A stretch of DNA of 64,000 bases from Corynebacterium minutissimum (GTDB taxonomy: Bacteria; Actinomycetota; Actinomycetes; Mycobacteriales; Mycobacteriaceae), in assembly GCF_016889765.1 (NCBI RefSeq), contig NZ_CP069533.1:1054001-1118000 (forward strand), written 5' to 3'. Positions 44,605-53,738 of this stretch are shown piece after piece. A program made the position numbers and the translations under genes. The notes beneath the pieces are model-generated. The model searched no databases. It was given only the letters and a program-made list of their open reading frames with translations, and had not been told where the DNA came from. Positions within the stretch are counted from its first letter, which is position 1. Every line of letters begins with the position of its first letter.

Positions 44605-44985
44605 AAATCTCTAGCTTTCTAACGCGGACTATGGTCATAAGGCGGTCGATTTTGCGCAGCACGAAGGCGCGCTCGACGACGCTCCTATACGAGTTATCGG
44701 ACGATTATCTCACTTCGTTAACTTGGGTTTCATAACCGACATACCCATTGACTCCCCCACCAGCGAAAACTCGCCGGAGATCCGCACACTTACGCGCGCG
44801 CACGCGCGCGCGAGAGAGTAGGCGGCTTGGGCTGCGCGGGCGAGTGTTGCGGGGGCGCGTGCGCACGAGAGAGTGGGGGGTTGCTCTCACATGGCTCGGT
44901 GAGCCCCGGTAGGCGCCAGCGAACCTTATGGACGGAAAAACCCACCCTCCCACGGCGGGCAAGGGTGGGCAGCGCAGGGCGCGGA
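44605..44985. promoter_or_regulatory. pks13 upstream region with Z-DNA-like tract
   Basis: 381 bp between pks13 and the end of fadD32. It holds the pks13 promoter; GATAAT on the minus strand (44703-44708) is a candidate -10, with TGNGATAAT extended form. The tract 44791-44812 is strictly alternating pyrimidine-purine (CG/CA repeats), with potential to form Z-DNA. A GAGAGAGT-G word recurs after each of two CG-rich stretches. Weak open frames here have no supporting signals. Confidence 0.5.
44936..44969 (-). terminator. Terminator of fadD32, minus strand
   Basis: CCCACCCT/AGGGTGGG stem (44941-44948 and 44962-44969), followed on the minus strand by TTTTT. It lies 17 nt beyond the fadD32 stop, so pks13-accD4 must have its own promoter. 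Confidence 0.8.
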
Positions 44986-46845
44986 CTAGGAAGCGAGGTA
45001 CTCCTTCTTCGCCACGCGGCGGGCAATCTTGCCCGAGGAGGTGCGCTTAATCTCGTTGGCGTTGAACCACTGAATGGCCGCCGGGGTCACGCCGTGGTGC
45101 GAGGAGACGGCGGAGCGAATGGCCTCGGAGGCAGCCTCGTCCTCGGCCGGGCTAGCACCATCAGCTCGTTCAATGAGCAGGACGAGCTCTTCGGTGCTAC
45201 CGCCCTCAACGGAGAAGGCCGCGATGGAATCGGCACGCACGTGAGACGAGGCCTCCTGCACGGTGCCTTCGATATCCTGCGGATAGTGGTTGCGACCAGC
45301 CACCACGATGAGGTCCTTGAGACGGCCCGTGATGTAGACCTGGTTATCCACAATCGCCGCCAAGTCACCAGTAGCAAGCCAGTTGTTATCCTCCGGAGCA
45401 TTCGGTACGCGGGAACCTTCAGCCAGGCGCTCGCCCAGCGTGTTGTGGAAGGTGGATGCGGTTTCCTCTTCACGGCCCAAGTAACCGGCAGCGCGGTTTT
45501 CGCCGTGGAGCCAGATTTCGCCCACGAGCCCGTCGGCAAGCTCGGCTCGGGTCTCCGGGTCCACGATGGTGAGTTCCTGAGCAATAACGCTCTGTCCACA
45601 GGAAGCGTAGGCCACGGAATCCGCGGACTTCTCCACGATGACCGCCTCGCCCTGCGCCAGGCGCTCGCGGTCGAAGTGCGAAATGATGGGGCGCTCCGGG
45701 GTCTGCGGCGTGGTGACGATGAGGGATGCCTCCGCCATGCCATACGACGGGCGCAGGGTCTCGCGGCGCAGACCGTACTCTTCCTTGCCAAAGGTCTCCC
45801 AGAAGGAGTTCACTGCGCTCTCCGTCACCGGTTCCGAGCCAATCACGATGCCATCGACGGCACTAAAGTCCAGCTCCTCCCCCGCTGCCGGCGCTCCATA
45901 CCGCGCTGCCAGCTCGAGAGCGAAGTTCGGGACCACGGCGTAGGTGCCCTGCAGGTGGGCGTCGACAGGCTGGCGCTTGAGCTGTTCTACCCAACGCTTG
46001 GGCTGCTGGACGAAGTCGCGCGGGGTCATAATCTCCAGGTTGAGACCCAGAATGGTAACGAAGACGGCAAGGATGATGCCCATATCGTGGTGCATCGGCA
46101 GCCAGGAGATCACGCGCGCAGGCAGCTTAATCTGCACGGCGGTGAAGATCTGCAACACGTTGGTCATGATGTTGCGGTTAGTCAGCAGCACGCCCGCCGG
46201 GGTGCGCGTGGAACCGGAGGTGTACTGCAGGAAGGCCGGGTGGTCGACCGGCGCGGTCTGCAAGGCGGCGAGGGCCACCTTGCCTTCTTCGGACTCCAAC
46301 GGGTTTACCCAGCTGGCGGCGAGGGAATCCGGCAGAGAATCAATAGAGATGATGCGCGGGCGCTCGGCGGCGGGGCGATCGGAGAAGTACGCACGGTTGG
46401 CGGCCGCCGAAACGTTGTTGGTGAGAACGATCGGCGGGTTGGCATCCCCGAACACCGCACGCAGGTGGTCAGTGTGGCCCGGCTCGTTCGGGTCATAGAG
46501 CGGAATCGGAGTCATGCCCGCGTACATGGCGCCAAGGAAGCCGAAGATGTACTCCGGCGAGTTGCCGGCCAGGATTGCCACGCGGTCACCCATTTTTCCT
46601 ACCTGCTGCAAACGCGCGGCCACCACCTTGATGCGGGTATTGACCTGGGAGCGGGTGAAGTCACGCGGGGTGCCTTCCGGGTTATCGGTGAAGACCCACT
46701 GGCGCATGACCGGGCGGTCCGGAATTCCTGCCTGCTGCTCGGCGGCATAAACGTGTTCCGCCAAGCCGGCCAAGGTGAGATGTGGCGGCAGGGAGATGGC
46801 GCCCTTCTCATCGAAGAACTGGCCGATCAGTGCTTTCAGGTCCAT
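44986..46845 (-). CDS. fadD32: Fatty-acyl-AMP ligase FadD32
   Basis: A 619-residue FAAL-type adenylating enzyme starting at ATG 46845 after AAAGGAG. It activates the meromycolic acid as acyl-AMP and loads it onto Pks13. The ATP-binding A3 motif is QYTSGSTRTPAGV; YGMAEASLIV is the A5 motif; the hinge and A8 region are TGDLA and ITGRLKDLIVVAGRN, and the C-terminal lysine is in SSGKIARR. A FAAL-specific insertion is expected near residues 350-380. The gene is the head of the minus-strand mycolate locus and is preceded by the cutinase-like gene. Confidence 0.95.
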   Translation of the reverse strand: MDLKALIGQFFDEKGAISLPPHLTLAGLAEHVYAAEQQAGIPDRPVMRQWVFTDNPEGTPRDFTRSQVNTRIKVVAARLQQVGKMGDRVAILAGNSPEYIFGFLGAMYAGMTPIPLYDPNEPGHTDHLRAVFGDANPPIVLTNNVSAAANRAYFSDRPAAERPRIISIDSLPDSLAASWVNPLESEEGKVALAALQTAPVDHPAFLQYTSGSTRTPAGVLLTNRNIMTNVLQIFTAVQIKLPARVISWLPMHHDMGIILAVFVTILGLNLEIMTPRDFVQQPKRWVEQLKRQPVDAHLQGTYAVVPNFALELAARYGAPAAGEELDFSAVDGIVIGSEPVTESAVNSFWETFGKEEYGLRRETLRPSYGMAEASLIVTTPQTPERPIISHFDRERLAQGEAVIVEKSADSVAYASCGQSVIAQELTIVDPETRAELADGLVGEIWLHGENRAAGYLGREEETASTFHNTLGERLAEGSRVPNAPEDNNWLATGDLAAIVDNQVYITGRLKDLIVVAGRNHYPQDIEGTVQEASSHVRADSIAAFSVEGGSTEELVLLIERADGASPAEDEAASEAIRSAVSSHHGVTPAAIQWFNANEIKRTSSGKIARRVAKKEYLAS

Positions 46846-46936
46846 GTGGGACTCCTTTGTGGGATAGACAGGTCACGTACTTTTGACACTGAAAATATCA
46901 GACACGGCGTGGCGAATGTTACATGGCGCGCCAATT

Positions 46937-47872
46937 TTAGTGTGCGTCGATGGTGTCCTTAGCCCACTGCGTGACCCACTGGTTGGCCGTGGTGCCCTCA
47001 ATAACGTCCGGGTTTGAGGCATACATGGCATGCACACCGTTGGCTTCAATGAGGTCCATCGCGCGATCGAGACCGTTGCTGGCATCCAGCGGCGCATCAC
47101 AAATAGAGTCATTAGGCGCGCAAATCTGGAAGGTGCGGTCGGCCAGTTCACCAAAGCCATTGGGGCGCGCACCGCGCATGGTCGCTCCCGGCACAATGCC
47201 CTGAATCAGGGTCGAGACCGGCTGCAGAGCAATCTCCGCGCCGACGCCGCCCACCTGGGCGCCGGGGTTGATACCGACGCCTTCTTGACGGCGCCCATCC
47301 GCAATCACCGCCACTCCAGCCACGCTGGAGGCAGGAATGGGACCATTGCCGCCACCGATACGGTCAGCGATATCTCCTACAATGACCGCGCCTTGGGAGA
47401 AGCCGGACAAGATGAACTTCGTGTCCGGGCAGGTCTCGTGCATGTAGGTCAGCTCGCCCTCCAGACGGGAGGTTCCTTCATCACGCGATTCGTCGTAGCT
47501 CATCTCGTGCTGGGCGTTGATGTTCTTGAACTGCGCGGTATACGGCAGCGTCCACACCTTGACGTCCTCGGGAACGTACGCCTCCTTAAGAGGATTGGTG
47601 ATGGAGAGCATGAAGGAGTTCGGGTTGGCACCGGGGTTGATGGGATCATCATCCGCGGCGGATTCCCACGTGCCCGGCGCGGAGACAAACTCGAAGCGCG
47701 GGCACCAGTCCGGCTGTGTGGGAGGCTCCTCCGCGGGCTGTGCCGGAGTGTCGGAGGGTTCGCTGAGAATCCCTGGTTCGCCTTGGTCGTGGGTGTTGAG
47801 GAAGTGGACCACTCCGCCGCCGATGACTACGAGGAGGACAACGACGGCGAGGACGGTGATTGTTTTACGCAT
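46937..47872 (-). CDS. Cutinase-family lipase/thioesterase (Rv3802c-like)
   Basis: Start ATG 47872 is chosen; a longer frame runs into the neighbouring lipoprotein gene. The 311-residue product has an N-terminal membrane anchor (about residues 4-24) and an alpha/beta hydrolase domain with the nucleophile elbow GFSQGA. CPRFEF and CAPNDSIC form the usual cutinase cysteine pair; the catalytic Asp and His lie in the C-terminal half. Rv3802c is an essential envelope phospholipase/thioesterase encoded next to fadD32 and the antigen 85-like genes, and this gene has the same position. Acts outside the inner membrane. Confidence 0.85.
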   Translation of the reverse strand: MRKTITVLAVVVLLVVIGGGVVHFLNTHDQGEPGILSEPSDTPAQPAEEPPTQPDWCPRFEFVSAPGTWESAADDDPINPGANPNSFMLSITNPLKEAYVPEDVKVWTLPYTAQFKNINAQHEMSYDESRDEGTSRLEGELTYMHETCPDTKFILSGFSQGAVIVGDIADRIGGGNGPIPASSVAGVAVIADGRRQEGVGINPGAQVGGVGAEIALQPVSTLIQGIVPGATMRGARPNGFGELADRTFQICAPNDSICDAPLDASNGLDRAMDLIEANGVHAMYASNPDVIEGTTANQWVTQWAKDTIDAH

Positions 47873-47971
47873 GAGGAAATTTCTACCTTGGGAAGGTGCG
47901 GGATTCCCTGGGGAATCCCTGCCATGGGGCTGGGTGCGCTTGACGACGTCTCCCCCACCGCCCCGCCGCAC

Positions 47972-48505
47972 CTACTCGGCGCAGAGCGCGCTGCCTTTCT
48001 CGCTGATGAGCTGGGTCAGCTGCTCGTGGCTGAGCTCGCTGCGGCCTTGCTCGATAAGCTGACCGGCGACGGCGGGCACGGTGACAGTATCGCCTTGGCA
48101 GGCGGCCTGGGCGGCACCGACGAGCTGATCTTCTACACCTTCGGTGTTGACGCCGCCGTCGGAAAGCGCGGCCAGGAACTCCTGGTGCGGGCCTTCGGCG
48201 GGTGCGGGGGCGGGGATTTCGGAGATCTCGCGTGCGCCGCGGTCCTCCGGTTCTTCGCCGGAACCGCGGGAGGAGCCGCTGCCGGACGAGGCCTTGTCGC
48301 TCGAGCTCGCTGCCGATGAATTCGACGTCGAGGAGGATTCCGCCCCTTCAGACGAGCCGGAGGAACGCTCGAGCGGTGCCACGGAGGTTTCGGTGGCCTC
48401 GCTTTCGTCGACAGTGGCAGAGCCACAGCCGGCCAACAGGGCGCCGGCAGCCAGCAACGCTGCGGTTGTCACCCGGGCCGAGGAGCTTAGTCGTCGCGTG
48501 CGCAT
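47972..48505 (-). CDS. DUF732-like lipoprotein
   Basis: A 177-residue protein with a lipobox ending LLAGC near residue 27, a long Ser/Glu/Gly-rich linker (about 30-95), and a small C-terminal domain of about 75 residues with QEFLAALSDGGVNTEG, VGAAQAACQGD and a final CAE. The two Cys of the C-terminal domain and the domain length resemble DUF732. Function is unknown. It follows cop1 by 3 nt, so it is probably co-transcribed with it, and lies upstream of the cutinase gene. Its coding start relies on coupling; no Shine-Dalgarno is visible. Confidence 0.78.
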   Translation of the reverse strand: MRTRRLSSSARVTTAALLAAGALLAGCGSATVDESEATETSVAPLERSSGSSEGAESSSTSNSSAASSSDKASSGSGSSRGSGEEPEDRGAREISEIPAPAPAEGPHQEFLAALSDGGVNTEGVEDQLVGAAQAACQGDTVTVPAVAGQLIEQGRSELSHEQLTQLISEKGSALCAE

Positions 48506-48508
48506 GGC

Positions 48509-50509
48509 TTAGTTCTTGTCTGCCTGGATGTTGCCCATGACCTTGCGGATGACTCCATGCTGGAAGGTCTGGGTCAGACCGCCAGCCGGGATCTCCTTGT
48601 AGTCTTCGGTAGGCCAGCCGAACTCGCCCTGCTCGAAGCCGTGCTTGCCCCACTCGTCAAAGATGTCGCCCTTGAGGATGTAGTGCGCGCCGGAGTCCAT
48701 GGACCAGTAGATGTTGCCGTGCTCGAATTCCTGGAAGAAGCCGCCGTTGACTGCCTTCTCCTCGCCGACGGGGTAGCCCAGGTCGGATTCAGCGGCCTTG
48801 AGCTCCTTGTACTTGGCGCCAATGGCGCCATGCACGATGTGGAAGGAACCGTCTGGGTTGTGGGTCAGCACGCCGTTCTCGAATTCCTGCACCACGCCGT
48901 CGCCCACCTTGCGCACGTCGGAGGTCGGGTACTTGAGGTCGCCCATCTCGAAGCCGTTCTTGCCCCACTCATCGTAGAGATCCTTCGGAATCGGCCACGC
49001 GCCGTTCTCCGGGGTCCAGTAGATGGAGCCGTGCTCGAAGTGGACGAAGCGGCCGCGTCCGTCGAGGGTCTTGCCTTCGCCGGTCGTCGGGAAGCCCAGC
49101 CAGGAGGTGGGGCCGCCCAGCTCAGAGTAGCGGGCGCCGATGCGGCCGATGATGGCGTGGGCGCCTGTCCCCGGGGACCAGTAGGCGGTACCAGCCTGGA
49201 AATCCTGGGCCTTGCCGCGCTCGGCGACGTCGTACTCGTTGTTCACGCAGGAACCAATGATGCCGGACTTGGTGGCCTCAGCAATAGCGCCCACCGGGGT
49301 GCAGTCAGCGCCGCGGTCAGACTTGTCGAGTCCGAGGGAATCAGCAATGAATGGCCATGCCTCGGTCATTTCGAACTGCCAGTATTCCCAGCTGTGCACG
49401 CCGGTTGGGCGGAACTTGACCACCGGCTCGACCTTGGCACGCTTGGCGTAATCGACGAAGGTCTGGGTGGACATGCGGGAAATCGCCTCGAGGCCCACGC
49501 CTGCCATGTTGGCCTGGCCCTTAGCCACGGAACCGATCTGGCCGTAGTCATCCTTGCCGTTGCCGGCGGAGACGTAGACCTTCATGTCCTTGAGGTTCTC
49601 AATGCCCAGCTTCGGGTCGTGGTCAATCCAGTCCTGGGAGTAGAGGTCGCCCCACATGTTGGTGGAGGTGTAGCCGCCGGCATCTGCCTGCGCAGCGGTA
49701 ATGGCCTCCGGCATGCCGGTGGTCGTGGTGTCGAGGTAGCCCGAGAAGGAACCAACAAACTTGAAGGCCCACGGATTGCGCTCCGCCAGGTTCATCGCGG
49801 CAGTACCACCCATGGAGATTCCGGTAACAGCACGCTGGCCGTTGGAGCGGTAAGCCTTTTCCAAGACTGGGATGAGCTCCTGCATGAGGAAGGTTTCCCA
49901 CTTGTAGTGCTTCCCATTGTCGGGCTTCTGCCAGTCGGCGTAGAAGGAGGACTCGCCACCGACCGGCATGATGAGGGTGACGTTACGGTCAGCAAACTGG
50001 GACAAAATGTTGGTCTCGATGGTCCAGCCGGACTCGTCATCGCGGGCACGCAGGCCGTCGAGAGCCCAGACCTCTGGGAACTTCTTGTCCGGGTTGGAGT
50101 ACCAGTCGCGGGCCAGCTGAATTTGGACGACCTGCTCCTTGTCCGGCATAGCGGCGGACTTGATGTAGACCTTGAGGTGGCGGTTGGTCAGGTACTCAAC
50201 ACGGGAGACGGACACGCCGTCCGGCAGGCCCTCAATGTCCGGGTACTCGGTCTCAATCGGGGTGCGCTGCGGCGGGTTCGAAGGCGCAAAGGAATCGGAG
50301 AAGTTGGAGCTTCCCAGAATGTCAGTAATACCCTCCCCGGAGCTGGAGCCGGAGGATTGGGCGTTGGCCATAGGCAGCAGCGCGAAGCCGACGGCCACGG
50401 CGGTGGGCAGTGCAGCGATGGTCAGGCCCTTGCGAGCGGCGGACGGGGAACGCAGGCCTGCTGCCTTAGAGGGCTGAGCAGACTTCTGAGAAGGCGCAGT
50501 GTTCGGCAT
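48509..50509 (-). CDS. cop1: Mycolyltransferase Cop1/PS1 with LGFP repeats
   Basis: Start ATG 50509 follows AAGGA; an upstream extension is rejected. The 666-residue protein has a signal peptide (cleavage near AMANA-QSS, residue 50), an antigen 85-type esterase domain (about 95-395) with S232 in GISMGG and H372 in GVHSWEYW, and a C-terminal region (about 440-666) of four LGFP repeats, two with the WLGFP/LGYP core. It transfers mycolates from trehalose monomycolate to arabinogalactan and trehalose. LGFP repeats bind the wall. Size fits PS1 of C. glutamicum (about 657 residues). Confidence 0.93.
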   Translation of the reverse strand: MPNTAPSQKSAQPSKAAGLRSPSAARKGLTIAALPTAVAVGFALLPMANAQSSGSSSGEGITDILGSSNFSDSFAPSNPPQRTPIETEYPDIEGLPDGVSVSRVEYLTNRHLKVYIKSAAMPDKEQVVQIQLARDWYSNPDKKFPEVWALDGLRARDDESGWTIETNILSQFADRNVTLIMPVGGESSFYADWQKPDNGKHYKWETFLMQELIPVLEKAYRSNGQRAVTGISMGGTAAMNLAERNPWAFKFVGSFSGYLDTTTTGMPEAITAAQADAGGYTSTNMWGDLYSQDWIDHDPKLGIENLKDMKVYVSAGNGKDDYGQIGSVAKGQANMAGVGLEAISRMSTQTFVDYAKRAKVEPVVKFRPTGVHSWEYWQFEMTEAWPFIADSLGLDKSDRGADCTPVGAIAEATKSGIIGSCVNNEYDVAERGKAQDFQAGTAYWSPGTGAHAIIGRIGARYSELGGPTSWLGFPTTGEGKTLDGRGRFVHFEHGSIYWTPENGAWPIPKDLYDEWGKNGFEMGDLKYPTSDVRKVGDGVVQEFENGVLTHNPDGSFHIVHGAIGAKYKELKAAESDLGYPVGEEKAVNGGFFQEFEHGNIYWSMDSGAHYILKGDIFDEWGKHGFEQGEFGWPTEDYKEIPAGGLTQTFQHGVIRKVMGNIQADKN

Positions 50510-50774
50510 TGGTGAATCCTTGCGATGTGTCGAGTGAAGGCACGTTGCATCGAGCGGGCTCCGCAGGTTCCCCTCCTGCGGAACACGCCACTGCAGACGC
50601 GGTGAGCGGTCTAACGTGAGCTCAAGTTTAAGTTGAACTTGAGACTTTTGGAAGAGAGACACGCCCACGAAGTCCCTGCCGAACACGACAAAGCCGGCTC
50701 GCCCAGCGCCTCTAGCGAAGAATTCCGCGAGAAGGCGACGGACGAGCCGGCGAAAAAGTAAGGTGCCTACCTGT
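50510..50774. promoter_or_regulatory. cop1 upstream region and end of the second mycolyltransferase gene
   Basis: The spacer holds a perfect inverted repeat CTCAAGTT (50621-50628) / AACTTGAG (50636-50643) with a 7-nt centre, a candidate operator for cop1. A second, longer hairpin, GCCGGCTCG (50693-50701) / CGAGCCGGC (50743-50751), lies just beyond the stop of the other mycolyltransferase gene (minus strand) and may serve as its terminator, although its loop is 41 nt. Confidence 0.45.
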
Positions 50775-51806
50775 TTACCAAGCGTTCATCACGTTGAGCA
50801 CCTGCGGCTTGGAGTGCTCCAACTCGTAGCCGAACTGTTCCCAGTTGTGCAGCCCCTGAGCCGGGTAATTCGTCTGGAGACGGACCCCCATGGCGCGGGC
50901 CTTGAGCTCCCACATGCGGGTCGTGGCATGCGCAAAACCTTCCAGCGCAATACCGGAGGCAATGTGCTCCGGCTTATAGCGCTGTTGATCCAGCGGACCC
51001 GGAATGCCGGAAGCGGCGGACACAAACACGTCGGTACCGTGAGCGGCCAGCTCCGGAATCAGGTTGAACGGGTCGTTGCTAAAGCGCTTCGGGTTGATGA
51101 CGGAGCCGTACATGGCGTTGATGTTGAAGCCGCCGGCGTCGAGAAGCGCGAGGCGCATAAAGGTCTGCGCACCCGGCAGAGTCGTGGTGAGGTAACCGGA
51201 GTAGGACAGAGCCTGGCGGAACTGCTCTGGGTGCTTACCGGCCAGAGTAATGGCCGCGGTAGCACCCATGGACAGGCCGGCAACGGAGTTATTGTTACGC
51301 GCCACACCGAAGTTGCCTTCGAGGTAGGCCGGTAGCTCCGTGGTGAGGAAGGTTTCCCACATGTAGTTCACCGGTTTCACCAGGTCATAGGTGGCAGGGC
51401 CGCGCCAGTCCGCGTAAAAGGACGCAGCGCCACCCACCGGCATTACGAGGGTGATGTTGTGGTCGACGTAGGTACGCGCGGCGTTAACGTCATTGATCCA
51501 GGCGTTGGTGCGGTCGGTAGCGCGAAGACCATCGAGGAGGTACAGGCCTGCGTTGCCCCCGTTCTTGGCCGGTTGAATCTGTACCGGGATGGTGCGGCCC
51601 ATAGCATTGGACCAGACATCACAACGCTGAACCCAAAACCCAACGCGGTCCCACTCGCAGGCGCCGGTGGCATCGCCACGCAGCCAGTCACGGTTAGCTG
51701 CTGAGGCCTCCTGGGTGCCGGCGGTGACGACGAGGCCCAGCGCAAGAGCAATGGCGGCCACTACCGCCACGACACGCTTCCGCAGTGCGGAACTTAGTGC
51801 ACTCAT
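50775..51806 (-). CDS. Mycolyltransferase, antigen 85 family (Cmt type)
   Basis: Start ATG 51806 follows AAGGAG; an earlier in-frame start is not used. The 343-residue product has a signal peptide (about residues 1-37, ending near ASAA-NRD) and one esterase domain: S179 in GLSMGA and H320 in GLHNWEQF, with the Glu/Asp residue in the 215-260 region. CEWDR and RCDVW probably form a disulfide. It shares gene neighbourhood with cop1 and presumably transfers mycolates to different acceptors; which ones cannot be told. No LGFP tail, unlike Cop1. Confidence 0.9.
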   Translation of the reverse strand: MSALSSALRKRVVAVVAAIALALGLVVTAGTQEASAANRDWLRGDATGACEWDRVGFWVQRCDVWSNAMGRTIPVQIQPAKNGGNAGLYLLDGLRATDRTNAWINDVNAARTYVDHNITLVMPVGGAASFYADWRGPATYDLVKPVNYMWETFLTTELPAYLEGNFGVARNNNSVAGLSMGATAAITLAGKHPEQFRQALSYSGYLTTTLPGAQTFMRLALLDAGGFNINAMYGSVINPKRFSNDPFNLIPELAAHGTDVFVSAASGIPGPLDQQRYKPEHIASGIALEGFAHATTRMWELKARAMGVRLQTNYPAQGLHNWEQFGYELEHSKPQVLNVMNAW

Positions 51807-51932
51807 GTTTCTCCTTAACATTCTTACTGCCACTAGTACATCGCCAACACGCCAGCGATGGTTACGGATCAATAACGAGAATCTTTTGTAGCGTAACCTA
51901 CCCGCCCGCGTTTTGTCTTCCTACGGGGGTGC

Positions 51933-53702
51933 CTACCCGGCAGGGAGGTAGTCCGCTGGATCCTCTGACAGCTGCAGCGAGCGGCCCGTCGTCAGGGAAA
52001 AGACCAGGTTGGCACGGAAGCGCCCCCAGGACATGGGCTCGCTGTACGAGGCCACCAGCTCCTTGAGTTCCGGGGTCTCCAGCGCAGCGCGGGCCTGGCG
52101 GGTGATGTCCTTGTCGTACCACGGCGGTAGGTAGGCGATGCCTGCGCCCGACTGCGCTGCCTGCCATTCCAAGGCAAGGGATTTATCGTGGCCGATGCGC
52201 CCGCCTTCCTCGCGCGGCATCCGCGCCGCCAGCGGGGTGGCCAAACCGACGGTGTCCTGGATACGAACATCAAGCGGCGCGTTCATCGACGTCATGCCAA
52301 GGTTCACTAGGAACAGCGACGGCGCCTGCTCGCGTCCTTCTTCACGCGGCACGGTGAGCCAGTTGAGGCGGTCGGTATCTTTATCTTCGACATAAATAAC
52401 GGCGAGGGCATCACCGTCTGCGAGCTTTGTCATCGCCTCTGGGTAGCCATTCATGAACTTCATCGTGAGATAGTCACGCGCTGAGCGCGGCGGATGGCCG
52501 GCCTCACGGTTGGTGGCGTAGGTCCAGAAATCGCGCTCATCCACGATGGACAGCGTCTGTTCATAGGAATCCCAGTCCGTATCATGCCCCCTGAGCACGA
52601 TGACGAGTGCCCACACCGCGCACGCGCCCGCCGCCAACCAGGTGACGAGTCCCTTGAGCGGCAGCACGAAGACCGGTAGCAGCGCTGCAAAAAGCGGCAG
52701 CAAAAGCATGCGGCCGTGCATGAAGTCACCGCCAACGCGCAGGACATAGAGCACATGGATGAACACCGCGCCAAGGAGCAGGTAGGACACCGTCGTAGAA
52801 CTGCGCAGTTCAGTCGGGCGCAGCTGTGCACGGAAGGCCCAGATGCCGGCGGCCGCCAGCACAATGACGGGCAGGTACAGGGCATAGGGTCCCACGAAAT
52901 CCTGCAGATAGTTCAGGCCGCTGGCCCATGCGCTTTCCGACGCCGACTTCGCCACCGCCGTATGCGGCGTCACCAACCCGTAGTACCCCATGCGGAAAAT
53001 CTGGTACGCGCCCGGGATGGGAAGGGCCGCACCAAGGATGCCGAGCCACACCTTCCAGTTGCGGTGCGTAGCCAAGAGCAACAGGCCGGTCAGCCCGCCA
53101 TACAGTGCCAGCTCTGGGCGCACGAGCCACGAGAGGCCCGCCCAAAAGGCAAGCCAATAGGCGCTCATAACGCTGGTGCCCTCGGCCCATCGCTGCAGCA
53201 AAGCCCACAAGGCCGCGAGGTAGAAGATGGACAGCCCCCACTCCAAGCCAGAGGTGAAGAAGTCCCGGGCAGGCGGGAGCGCCAGGTAGACCAGCGCGCC
53301 GGCAGGTGCGACGAGCGGCACGGCGTTGCGGTCCGCCTCAGCGGCTTCGGAGCGGGAACGGTAGAGCCCGCGGGCCGTGGCCCACGTGCCCACCACCATG
53401 GCTGCCACCGAAAACAGCAGACCCAGATTCACCGCAATGGATTCCAACGGGGCGTCGGAAAGCCAGCTCACCAAGAGAATGAGGTACTGCCACAGCGTGG
53501 ACGTATTGGCCTCCACGCGTTCGCCCACGTTAAAGACCGGCCCATTGCCGGCCTCGAGATTGCGGACGGTGCGCAGGACAATGAGGCCGTCATCAGAAAT
53601 CCAGCGGCGCGCGAATCCTCCCCAGAACGAGAAAACCCCGATCACCAGGACCGAGGCCAGCGCGCTCAACGCCGCCAAAGTACGTGAATCGGGTTTTCGC
53701 AT
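51933..53702 (-). CDS. aftB: Beta-(1->2)-arabinofuranosyltransferase AftB
   Basis: Start ATG 53702 is preferred because TAGACT lies 8 nt upstream; GTG 53720 is possible. The 589-residue GT-C protein has about ten membrane segments and a C-terminal soluble domain from about residue 400. The catalytic acidic loop after the first segment is RRWISDDGLIVLRTVRNLEAGNGPVF, with the GT-C DD motif. AftB adds terminal beta-1,2-arabinofuranose units to arabinogalactan from decaprenyl-phosphoryl-arabinose, giving the sites for mycolylation. Position beside ubiA matches Rv3805c/Rv3806c. Confidence 0.9.
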   Translation of the reverse strand: MRKPDSRTLAALSALASVLVIGVFSFWGGFARRWISDDGLIVLRTVRNLEAGNGPVFNVGERVEANTSTLWQYLILLVSWLSDAPLESIAVNLGLLFSVAAMVVGTWATARGLYRSRSEAAEADRNAVPLVAPAGALVYLALPPARDFFTSGLEWGLSIFYLAALWALLQRWAEGTSVMSAYWLAFWAGLSWLVRPELALYGGLTGLLLLATHRNWKVWLGILGAALPIPGAYQIFRMGYYGLVTPHTAVAKSASESAWASGLNYLQDFVGPYALYLPVIVLAAAGIWAFRAQLRPTELRSSTTVSYLLLGAVFIHVLYVLRVGGDFMHGRMLLLPLFAALLPVFVLPLKGLVTWLAAGACAVWALVIVLRGHDTDWDSYEQTLSIVDERDFWTYATNREAGHPPRSARDYLTMKFMNGYPEAMTKLADGDALAVIYVEDKDTDRLNWLTVPREEGREQAPSLFLVNLGMTSMNAPLDVRIQDTVGLATPLAARMPREEGGRIGHDKSLALEWQAAQSGAGIAYLPPWYDKDITRQARAALETPELKELVASYSEPMSWGRFRANLVFSLTTGRSLQLSEDPADYLPAG

Positions 53703-53710
53703 GAGGAGAG

Positions 53711-53716
53711 AGTCTA
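53711..53716 (-). promoter_or_regulatory. -10 hexamer TAGACT for aftB
   Basis: TAGACT on the minus strand is followed by 8 nt and ATG 53702. It decides the start; it lies between ubiA (ends 53739) and aftB. Confidence 0.5.
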
Positions 53717-53738
53717 GCACCGAGACAGCTGAGAGTAC

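Noticed and set aside
44705..44962. 85-codon minus-strand frame in the pks13 upstream gap
   Set aside because: Arg/Val/Gly-rich, no Shine-Dalgarno, crosses the CG tract and the fadD32 terminator.
44827..46962. 711-codon plus-strand frame opposite fadD32
   Set aside because: Complement of fadD32 and the upstream spacer; no recognisable domain.
50645..50760. Plus-strand frame ending SSEEFREKATDEPAKK before TAA
   Set aside because: Protein-like composition, but no ATG or GTG start and it overlaps a hairpin; only a TTG start is available.
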